This document shows, in pieces, positions 21,126-28,492 of a DNA stretch of 28,492 bases. The position numbers were made by a program, and so were the translations under genes. The number at the start of each line of letters is the position of its first letter. Position 1 is the first letter of the stretch. The stretch is taken from NCBI RefSeq assembly GCF_000485595.1, contig NW_014578638.1, positions 1,654-30,145 of the forward strand, written 5' to 3'. The stretch is from Priapulus caudatus. Lineage: Eukaryota; Priapulida; Priapulimorpha; Priapulimorphida; Priapulidae. The notes under the pieces were generated by a model. The model was not told the DNA's origin, searched no databases, and saw nothing but the letters and a program-made list of their open reading frames with translations.

Positions 21126-23524
21126 GTAAGGTAGATCGCATCGTTTTCTATCATATTTCGCGAAAAATCTTGGTTTTAAAGCCAAATCTTCGATATATAT
21201 GAGTCTATTCGTGTTCAAGGTCATGGAAAGGATGCAAATTTTTCGTTTGCAGCTCCGACGTCGCCAGCTCAGACGAATTTTGACCAGTTATCCAGGAAAG
21301 GAAAGGAGGAGATTATCAATATGACGTGCGTAGGCCTAGTCCATTTTTATTCATTGTTCGTCGCAATTTTGCGGCGTTTCACTCGCTTTGCCTTTCGTGT
21401 CATTTTATGATTCGTGTCTATCAGCGTACGTAACATAGCGCACCACGTGCGTTGCGGGCACATATCTCTCGCCAGCTTACGCGCGAACTAGTAATGTTAT
21501 TTATAGAAATTAAACACGATAGACGTCTTAGCTACCGCTAAAAGCAGGGGTACATAAACACTGACACACCGTGGTTATATAAAACATTACGGAGTTATTT
21601 GCAAGTTTCTATGTGATGTTTTTCTTCCTAGGGCCCTATAGGCTATTGTTTTAGTGCTTGTTCAGTTGCGTTGACATCGTTGTTGTTATTTAATTTCGTC
21701 AGACGCATATTTTTTCATTCTACATTGGACCACGCATCTGTGAGTGAATTGAGTGTTTTATTTCACTCTCAATGTATGAGGTATTACAACTCTTTACCTC
21801 ATTACCTCAGACAACACCCATGCCTCGCTATATCACTATCATTTGCAGGTTGTATAGTTTGACAGACAGCTTTGGCACTCAACTTAGCCACATGTAGGCC
21901 TATATGGCAGTGCGAAGAGTAATGTTGGTGGAGGTATTTGGCAGCTTGCACTCTTTCCTACATAAAGATTGAATAATCAGGGCTCAAGCCCAGTTATCCC
22001 CATACATATATCGTCATCAAGCATACATCATCACTGCAACTCTAATCGTAAAACCTAACCCTTACTCCACCATGTGTGTACCGAGGCGGGCCGCCTCACT
22101 CAAATTCTCAGCTTCCACACAGAAATTTGTCCAAAACATCGCCTCGCTGACGAAAATCTCATACAATGTATTCAGAATAGCTTAGAGCTAGAATGCACCA
22201 AATTGCACAATTCAACTCCCCCTTGCTTTGCTAGGACCTCGAAACGTGCAAACGCACCAAAAAAATTACCAACTCGCAGATCTATTTGGCCAGGGGAAAC
22301 GCTGCAATATGAGCATACACTGGTGATGAGAGCAACAATAATAATAACAACATTCTTTATCCCAGGTCTCCGAAGCCGGTGTTTAACGGCAAGCCTCGAT
22401 ATAACAACAGAAATCACCAGGTGTCACGACATCATGAGCTGGTAGCAGCTCCTCATGAGGAGATGGTGCGATACATATCCGACGGTAGGTATAATAGCTC
22501 TTTCTGCTGTAGCTGGTTGAATTTACGTTAATTAAAGTTATGTGACATTCCATATGGGATTGGTTAATCAAGATATTGTTCTGCCTATATATATATACAA
22601 GCAGTCAGCCCATGTAAGTCTTTATTGCAATATGTTAATAACTAGTGACATATAGCACTTGACTGTATTTGAGGGGGATTGTACTTGATTAAATTATATA
22701 CATGTAGGAGTCCTGTGCAACATACCTTTGTATAAAACAGCAGGGTCATTGTTTATACAATATTGTATTCCTTCCTGGCTTCCAAATACACAAATGTAAA
22801 AACTACCATTTTCAGCTTGGAATAAAGTATCAAAAGAATACGAAGCTCACAGAAAAGCAGGTAGTGTCTCCTTAAAAATTCAGTTTTATAAAAATTTCTG
22901 TGTGTATGCTTAGGTCAAATTTGTATGTATTCAGCAAATATCAGATGTAGTACATTCTCCGTGAAGCAGCCGGGAAAAGAGATAGTTTTAGCTTAATTAT
23001 AACACTAAACCATTAATGTATTGTAGTGTGTAATACTGTAGAAGGCCATGTGCATAAATTCCTAATATGATCAGCTCATATTTTAATTGCCTTACAATTA
23101 CTGGTTAACAGGACGTGATCTAACTATTGTATACTACCAAGAAAAAGTGCCAAACCCACAGTTAAATGGTGAGTGATGTTTAAAGTTGCACTACTAGCCC
23201 ATATAGTTGTATCATACTCATTTTTATGTGCGTCATTTAACGATTTTACTAAAATAATTTTTCTACTCAGAGTTGTTATGTTATCAATGTTTATGGGTTG
23301 GGTTTAATTGATCGTCTGGGTGTGTTTGTTCATGTCGCACTCTCCCACAACAAACTGTTTGTTCGTCCACCGATCAGGTTTCTTGTGTCCCACAGAGACG
23401 ATATATGTTCTCAGTGCTCTTTCTCATTGTCCTGCTTTGGTTTTTCTTCTCAGGTTTCGAGCCTTTCGATCTGGAGTCGTGGTGGGGAAATCGCATACTC
23501 AAGGATATCACGCAGTCGTCATGA
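21074..23524 (+). CDS. MCRIP2: MCRIP2/FAM195-like corepressor-interacting protein, complete, six exons
   Basis: Joined exons: 21074-21125, 21253-21325, 22366-22484, 22816-22860, 23112-23168, 23454-23524. They total 417 nt, 138 residues plus TGA, with consistent phases and GT/AG introns. Vertebrate MCRIP1/2 are small adaptors that bind the corepressor CtBP (released by ERK phosphorylation in MCRIP1) and the RNA helicase DDX6 in stress granules. Seen: N-terminus MYTLSGGPSK, as in MCRIP2 (MYT-x-x-GPSK); SPKPVFNGKPRYNNR (43-57), resembling the NGKR segment of MCRIP1; APHEEMVRYISDAWN (70-84), the family signature AHEENVRF-x-AW; YYQEKVPNPQLNGFEPFDL (104-122); WWGNRILKDIT (125-135), a C-terminus like MCRIP2. 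PFDLE (119-123) replaces the PIDLS CtBP motif of MCRIP1. An in-frame TAG lies shortly upstream of the ATG. Probably the single MCRIP pro-orthologue; closest by ends to MCRIP2. Confidence 0.93.
21253..21325 (+). CDS. MCRIP2: MCRIP coding exon 2
   Basis: Acceptor TTTGCAG, donor GTGCGT (non-optimal). Encodes 18-41 plus two bases, a Thr/Ser/Gln- then Lys/Glu-rich segment (LSRKGKEEIINM) with low family conservation. The donor was chosen because only position 21326 gives the phase needed to enter exon 3. Confidence 0.85.
21690..21845 (+). mobile_element. Possible non-LTR retrotransposon end fragment in MCRIP intron 2
   Basis: The plus-strand frame reads SVLFHSQCMRYYNSLPHY and continues LRQHPCLAI, like the R-x-WNSLP-x-x-(L/I)R end of many RTE/CR1-type reverse transcriptase proteins. 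Only this short tail is present and no upstream RT motifs are seen. It could be chance; the frame does not belong to the MCRIP protein. Confidence 0.3.
22366..22484 (+). CDS. MCRIP2: MCRIP coding exon 3: NGK segment and HEE signature
   Basis: Acceptor TATCCCAG, donor GTAGGT. Encodes 42-81 plus one base: SPKPVFNGKPRYNNRN, then APHEEMVRYISD, the most conserved block of the family. Longest exon of the gene. Confidence 0.93.
22816..22860 (+). CDS. MCRIP2: MCRIP coding exon 4 (45-bp micro-exon)
   Basis: Acceptor TTTTCAG, donor GTAGTG (weak). Completes Ala82 and encodes WNKVSKEYEAHRKA, a helical continuation of the signature block. 45 bp is a multiple of three, so skipping would keep the frame. 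Confidence 0.9.
23112..23168 (+). CDS. MCRIP2: MCRIP coding exon 5 (57 bp)
   Basis: Acceptor GTTAACAG, donor GTGAGT. Completes Gly97 and encodes RDLTIVYYQEKVPNPQLN, matching the YVE-K/R-T/V-PNP block. Also a multiple of three. Confidence 0.93.
23454..23524 (+). CDS. MCRIP2: MCRIP coding exon 6 and stop
   Basis: Acceptor CTTCTCAG after a long pyrimidine tract. Completes Gly116 and encodes FEPFDLESWWGNRILKDI and then TQSS, with TGA at 23522-23524. The double Trp and LKDIT end resemble the MCRIP2 C-terminus (WW-x-x-x-x-L-x-x-IT). Confidence 0.93.
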
Positions 23525-24210
23525 GACCGTGAGATACAGGTGGAAGGCTACAGCGATTGTGTAGGCAGGTTGTAGGAAGGGTCGAGCCGGGGGGGGGTCT
23601 CATTGTTGAATTTAAAGTCATGGCGGCTGCATTGTTAATGCTGATGCCACATTGTGACACAATTGTGATGTTGTAAAGAAGGCGACGATCAAATTGCCGG
23701 ATATCACTGTGAGTCCTCGTCACGAAACCGGACTCTTCGGAGGAAGCTATAGAGTTTAGTTTCTTATCCGCTTCAGTTGTGATGTTCTGACATTGCTCGG
23801 TGGTAGGGCAGGGATGATGTCGACTGGTGCTGTTGCATCAGTACTCATCTCTCCCTGCAACAAGTTCCGGCCTATATAACGTGGCCCTGTAGTTTCACAC
23901 ACACAAATGCGTGATTAGTAGTATTCGCAGTTGAATGACTGACCATTCCAGGAACGGTGGAACGCAGTGGCAACATAGGATTTACTAGGTTCTGCCTTGA
24001 TGTGTGGCGACCCTAAAGAAAGCCGGATGATAGTCAGCGTTGATGTCTGAATGCGGTCTTAGGTGATGACATTAGTTTTTCCTCCCACGGCATTGCTGCT
24101 TCGTCACCCTACTAAACGGCCTGCCTTGTAGTTTTATAATTTGTGATCGTTATTTTCATCTTTTAGAGTCCGTCTGTCGAACGTCAAATAAAATACGCAA
24201 AAATGAAATC
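23525..24210 (+). other. Probable MCRIP 3' UTR
   Basis: Runs from the stop codon to the first downstream AATAAA (24187-24192). No conserved open frame. Contains a poly-G run (about 23590-23597). The end is approximate. Confidence 0.5.
24187..24192 (+). terminator. Likely MCRIP polyadenylation signal
   Basis: AATAAA 663 bases after the stop codon; the first canonical hexamer seen. The downstream GT-rich element is weak, so confidence is limited. Confidence 0.45.
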
Positions 24211-24720
24211 TATCTTTCCCATGTAAGTAGCTTGCTAGAAATTGCCATTCAATGTACTAGATTGGTTTAAGTCGTTGATTTGCACGAACATATGGAATGC
24301 TGATGAGTTGCTCTGGCACTAAAAATCGGTGTGATAACGATACGTAATGAAATTTGAAAAATTCCAGAGACGCATTTTGTGACAGCATGGATTTATTTAC
24401 TTGCATTTTATTGTTTGATTTAATTTTCATGGGATCTAACATCAAATATTGCAACCCGTTTGATGCGGTGATTGCATGCAGCTTCAAGTAATGGATATTG
24501 AAATATTTTGGACTAACAACCATTTCGAAATCAGCTGAGGAATACACAGTGAGCTTCTACGTATTTGTTTATGAAAGACATTCCTTTTTTTGCGTAGTAT
24601 TACATTGGAACGGCATGTATTTAACCCGTTTTTAGCAGTGGCAATAATGGCGTTTCCCCCACCAGAAAAGTTGGTGATTGCCTCACTAGGTGGCAGCAGT
24701 AGGTGACAGCAAAACAGTCG

Positions 24721-24833
24721 GCTGCAACCAAAGATCGTATAGTGCCAGAGGCACAAGATAAACCACTCTCCAATAATAGCGTAGTAGGTCATGGGTCGCC
24801 ACAACCGCCATTTTAGGAAGCAAGTTCACACGA
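24721..24833 (+). repeat. Inverted repeat pair, left copy (ETS/YY1-like motif)
   Basis: Contains CAAAGATCGTATAGTGCC, GAGGCACAAGATAAACCACTC and CCGCCATTTTAGGAAG, each found in inverse order and orientation at 25503-25617. CTTCCTAAAATGGCGG combines an ETS-type GGAAG and a YY1-type AAATGGCGG. The middle is diverged. Could be two opposite copies of one mobile sequence. Confidence 0.7.
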
Positions 24834-25502
24834 AGTTCCCGGATGCTGCTGTATCTGCGACTGTGCAACTGTCTGCTGTGTGCTGTCAGCTCAGCTTACC
24901 GTTCTGCTGTAAATTGCTCGAATCATCAGTGTAAGCCCGACCTGTCTTTCTTCAGGTTCCCCAAGAATACGGAAAGGTGAGAAAACATTATTTTTTGTCG
25001 AAATCCATCGTGAAAGAGTTGTGCAATCTTCGTTGAAACATGTAGTACCAGTGGCAGTGCAGTGGCTCTCTTATTCTTGTTGTTTGTGCACAGGGCGTAC
25101 GTGCGGTGTACTTCACTACTTGTGTGTTGCAGATGAGCATTTAAACGGCATTTACAGCAAGTTATCGACAATAATAGGCGAAATAGAGTAGAGAAACATT
25201 AATACTTTGATAGTAGATACATTTAGTGTTTATTTACCATTATTTGTTTGAGACGGTCCAATGAAGTGCCTGTGCACTGTACCATTGTCGGACACTACAC
25301 CACTGCACTGTGTAGGGGCCTACATACTAACATAGTAACATCCGATTATGAATTATTGTTAGATTTTTGTACACTTGAATGAGAGATTTGATACAGCTAT
25401 TGGCGTAAAAATATGATCTATTACATTATATTATAATATATATATATATATTAACCATGGTTATCCACATTATTTCTATGTATCAAACAGACGCGGAGCG
25501 GG

Positions 25503-25617
25503 TTTTGCTTCCTAAAATGGCGGACGTGGCGCTCCATTGCGTACTACACGTCATTGCACGTGATTTCGCATGAGTGGTTTATCTTGTGCCTCCGGCACTA
25601 TACGATCTTTGGCTGCA
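25503..25617 (-). repeat. Inverted repeat pair, right copy (ETS/YY1-like motif)
   Basis: Reverse-complement relative of 24721-24833, about 670 bp away. AAAATGGCGGACGTGGCG would also open an 18-codon frame (MADVALHC...) that stops quickly. Not supported as a gene. Confidence 0.7.
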
Positions 25618-25861
25618 ACTATGTAAATTGTAATTGCGGTTAGGGCTGTTTATCCGATTTTCGTAGATGTGGTGATCCATCTTTCCTTGTTCCTTGGGCA
25701 GTGTGCATTATCTCCCACTGTTCACCAGGTTAACCCTAACACAGTGCATTTGCCTGTGTTTCTTCTATTCTGACTGCTGCGGAAACAAGTACGCACTTGT
25801 TGTGGACAGCAGCATGACAGTAATTTGTAAATGCCAAGAAGTTGTTAGCAGTATTATATTA

Positions 25862-25903
25862 TCAGGAGCAAATAATGACAAATTTGTCATTATTAGCTCC
25901 TGA
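25862..25903. mobile_element. 42-bp mini foldback element
   Basis: TCAGGAGC ... GCTCCTGA with arms of 21 bases that pair except at one position and leave no loop. Flanked by TATTA on both sides (or TA). Same ends as the element at 12967. A minimal palindromic remnant of the family. Confidence 0.8.
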
Positions 25904-26580
25904 TATTATCTATGTGCGAGTGTGAGCAACGGAACAAATGTGTATACTATTGGTGTCATTCTAACTTCAAATAATGCACATAGGTCGACTTGTGTGTGTG
26001 AATAACTATTTTAATCTATTTATTCACAATGTGGATTTTTGTCACTAATTGTGTCAATATACATGTGTGCCCAAATTTTAGTGGTATATTTGTTGCGATT
26101 TTGAGCACACGTAGAGATTTGTACTGATATTTACAGATGTATTTTGACAAAGATTTGACAAAGTTGTACATGTTTTAGAGAAATGATATTGAAAATAAAT
26201 TTGACCAAAACAATGGCTAGTATATAGTTTATTTGTACTGGTTATGAGATAGTGTGTCCACATTACATTGACACCTATGTAGCTTATCATTTTTAATATC
26301 TCACATCTTCATCCTAATGTTCACAGGCTAAAAACATATAACACGAATGTCATATTACGCATGTATAACGTGTGTATGATTCCACATCATGCTATGCATA
26401 TATAGCAAAGATTCATTCGTGAATCATTCATTATAGCAGCAGTTAGTCCAGTTGTGTTTTAACGTGCGTGTTGCTAGATGACTGACGCGTTATGTCGCTG
26501 ACATTGTGCGGCTCACTAATTTATATTATTATGTATCTATTCTGTCTATCTATTATTTATCTATTAATGTATCTATATAG
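25904..26580. other. Intergenic stretch, no gene seen
   Basis: AT-rich DNA with short, unsupported open frames on both strands. A TATCTATC-like tetranucleotide tract (about 26530-26578) precedes the hAT-like element. Confidence 0.5.
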
Positions 26581-27491
26581 CAGGGCGTCAAGTTCCTATT
26601 TTTTCCTATTTATTCCTATTTTCTGGGCAATTCCTATTTTCTCCTATTTTTTCCTATTTTTGAGGGCTTTTCATTTTTCTGAATCCAGAATTGTATGTAT
26701 CCTTCTCAGAATGCAGGAATTTACATTTCAGGTGACCCAATTTTCAAAAATTTCCTGGGGGAGGACCCCCAGACCCCCCACCCCTTACTTTAAATTAACG
26801 TAATATACTCTTTATTATCACAGATTTTATTTAAGTAAAGTTGTTTCTCAGTTGGATGTGGTATGTGTATCCAGAGGGGGTCCAGGGGGTCCAGACCCTC
26901 TCTTTTCTACCCCAAAAAAGGGAAAACACATAAAAGATAATTTTCTGCTTAAAAATTTGGAATTCCATCTTGCATTCTAGACATCAAAATTACTGCTCAG
27001 ATGCTCTCAGAATGCACCAATTTTCGTGGGGGAGGTTCCCCCCCCCCCCACTAAGTGGCAACGTGCCTTAGACACGGCGCTTAAGCTGCCTTCGGTACCT
27101 TTTTGTAAAAGTGCCTTTTATTTCTTACTGGACCCCCCCTTTTTCAAAAAGCCGGATCTGCCCATTTATACAAGTGCGTCATACTATTTTGGAGTAGTCT
27201 ACATGTATGGGTGCTTATGCATGTATAAACTGCTTATCAATTTTAACATGCATTTCTCATTAAAACCTCAAAATTATGTTCGCATGTGATGTAACTCCAA
27301 CTATGTATATTAATAAAACCATTTGTGGTGGATCGGGATGGCTGTAGGGGTATTGGGAGGCCATCTAACGCAACAAATATTACTATTTAACATATATTTT
27401 ATCACCAAAATCCCTATTTTCCTCCTATTTTTTCACACCTGAAATTCCTATTTTCTTATTTTTTGAGCGTCACTTGTCACTTGACGCCCTG
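26581..27491. mobile_element. hAT-like non-autonomous DNA transposon (911 bp)
   Basis: Left end CAGGGCGTCAAG, right end CTTGACGCCCTG: 12-bp perfect inverted ends of the CAGGG type common in hAT elements. ATATAG occurs directly on both sides (6 bases; hAT target duplications are usually 8, so the match is incomplete). Subterminal regions hold repeated TTCCTATTTT motifs in the same sense at both ends. The interior has GGGGGAGG(A/T) and CCCCCAGACCCCC segments and no transposase frame. Confidence 0.7.
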
Positions 27492-28337
27492 ATATAGTTA
27501 TAGCGAGCGAATGTAAATGGGTAATTTGCGTAGATCTGTTAGCGATAGGTCATCACAACACATGCATCTCCTTCGTTGCTTCCACGCCCATCTGAGCGCA
27601 AGAACAACATTTATTTTAGATACGATCTTCCTGGTTGTACAGAGCAGACAAACGACGAAGAAATGCGTGCATTTTTCACGCCAGAAATATTTTCATCGTA
27701 TCAAATTTGTCATCAAACACGCGTTAGAACGAATTTTCTACAGCGAGGTGTCTTATCCATTAAAATAATACAGATGGAATTTCTGTCTGCTAATTCGGTG
27801 GCTATAACAGTGTTACGCACAGAATTTAACTGATGGTCTCACAATGTTTTCGCAGTTGGACGAGGAACGTTCGATGGACTTTTAGAACGCGAGTCCTTTT
27901 CGTTTTTTCTGAATTACGTGATATAATATTAGTAAGACTTACTTCAGCTGGCAATCAGAAAATATATTCTAAGCGTAAGCTAATGTACGTGACCTGCCAT
28001 ACACCTTGATTACTTACGGTTCGAGAAATAACGTTGCAGAGGGTTTACACATATTCCCTGTAATAAATACAAAATGTCAAAGGCTGCTGACTCACGATGT
28101 TTAGGCACAATTCCGATGTCATGTCGCATATTAAAATTGTACATATTTAGTGTAATAATAGTAATAATACTAAGAAGAAGAAGAAATATGTAATATATAA
28201 CAAAGTACGAACCCTATAAAATATCAAGTGAAGGAACATTCGGCGGAAATCTGCCATCTCGACACGACACTAGGAAACTTGGTAGAAAAATCAGCGGTAG
28301 AAATAAATAAACAAACATGTATATATATATATTTATA
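27492..28337. other. Intergenic stretch, no gene supported
   Basis: Two overlapping plus-strand frames (about 27517-27768 and 27576-27833) are the longest, but I recognise no domain in either, and neither has clear splice sites or neighbours. An exon of a gene continuing to the right cannot be excluded. An AAG triplet run lies near 28170-28185. Confidence 0.4.
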
Positions 28338-28383
28338 TCAAGAGTGGATAATAGGAGATAATATATCTCCTATTATGTACTCT

Positions 28384-28386
<3 letters not shown>
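28338..28386. mobile_element. 49-bp palindrome in a TA tract
   Basis: TCAAGAGT ... ACTCTTGA with 23-base arms (two mismatches) around a 3-base loop, flanked on both sides by TA repeats. The ends resemble the TCAGGAGT ends of the intron 5 foldback element with one change. Confidence 0.75.

Positions 28387-28425
<39 letters not shown>
28387..28425. repeat. (TA)n microsatellite
   Basis: Pure TA run following the palindrome. Confidence 0.95.
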
Positions 28426-28427
<2 letters not shown>

Positions 28428-28492
28428 TATTTATTATTGACTGGTTATATAAATAGGTAATTCTTCATGGTCCAGGAAGGTTACGTACGTAA

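Larger units (their letters stand above)
24211..25861. other. Intergenic stretch, no gene seen
   Basis: Mixed-composition DNA. It includes TCACTAGGTGGCAG at 24683-24696, a 13-of-14 match to the CTCF consensus on the plus strand, an inverted pair of related segments (24721-24833 and 25503-25617) and a TA tract (about 25434-25451). The open frames on both strands lack recognisable domains. Confidence 0.45.

Noticed and set aside
22074-22445. 123-residue plus-strand frame overlapping MCRIP exon 3
   Set aside because: Wrong frame for exon 3 and mostly intronic; the spliced MCRIP model explains the conserved part.
27517-27833. Possible exon of a downstream gene (83- and 85-residue overlapping frames)
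   Set aside because: No domain recognised and no clear splice boundary; kept only as a remark in the intergenic entry.

Overview
The window is a piece of nuclear DNA from an invertebrate animal. The genes are split by short introns with ordinary GT/AG splice sites. Between them are TA, GT, TC and triplet microsatellites, palindromic DNA-transposon remnants and a lone eukaryotic-type tRNA gene. I cannot name the species. A single FOXK-type gene and a single MCRIP-type gene, both with good similarity to the vertebrate proteins, fit a bilaterian (or at least a metazoan) that kept one copy of each.

Layout. Positions 1-4.9 kb are intergenic. They start with a (GT)n run and hold a 1.9-kb array of four related ~0.5-kb repeat units, two direct and two inverted, carrying repeated GCGCATGCGC palindromes. 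Positions 5042-15274 (+) hold a complete FOXK transcription factor gene in ten coding exons. All nine introns were placed by hand, phases are consistent throughout, and the protein is 673 residues: N-terminal Sin3-type motif, FHA domain, forkhead domain, Ser/Pro- and Gln-rich C-terminal region with a SUMO motif and a basic C-terminal patch. Intron 5 carries a 954-bp foldback element inserted in a minisatellite that continues as an indel-rich ~49-bp repeat. Intron 9 carries two more foldback elements and a triple nuclear-receptor half-site. The stop codon lies in the first copy of a five-copy 47-bp tandem repeat, each copy with a 7-bp hairpin stem. The likely 3' UTR runs to an AATAAA at 19395 and includes a tandem cluster of AGGTGGCGC (CTCF-core-like) motifs near 18.2-18.3 kb.

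Positions 19.4-21.0 kb are intergenic, with a 16-bp perfect hairpin, an exact 249-bp duplication and a tRNA-Gly(CCC) gene on the minus strand. Positions 21074-23524 (+) hold a complete six-exon gene for a 138-residue MCRIP2/FAM195-like protein. After 24.2 kb I find no supportable gene. The region holds an inverted pair of ETS/YY1-like segments, a perfect mini-foldback, a hAT-like non-autonomous transposon (26581-27491) and a terminal palindrome in a TA tract.

How the genes relate. FOXK (Sin3-recruiting repressor) and MCRIP (CtBP/DDX6-interacting adaptor) both belong to repression and RNA-regulation networks and lie head to tail. In human, FOXK2 and MCRIP1 are both at 17q25.3, so this neighbourhood may be an old linkage. 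No wholly new gene system is evident. The most unusual structures are the stop-codon minisatellite, the CTCF-like tandem cluster, the palindromic array upstream of FOXK and the family of TCAGGAG-ended foldback elements.
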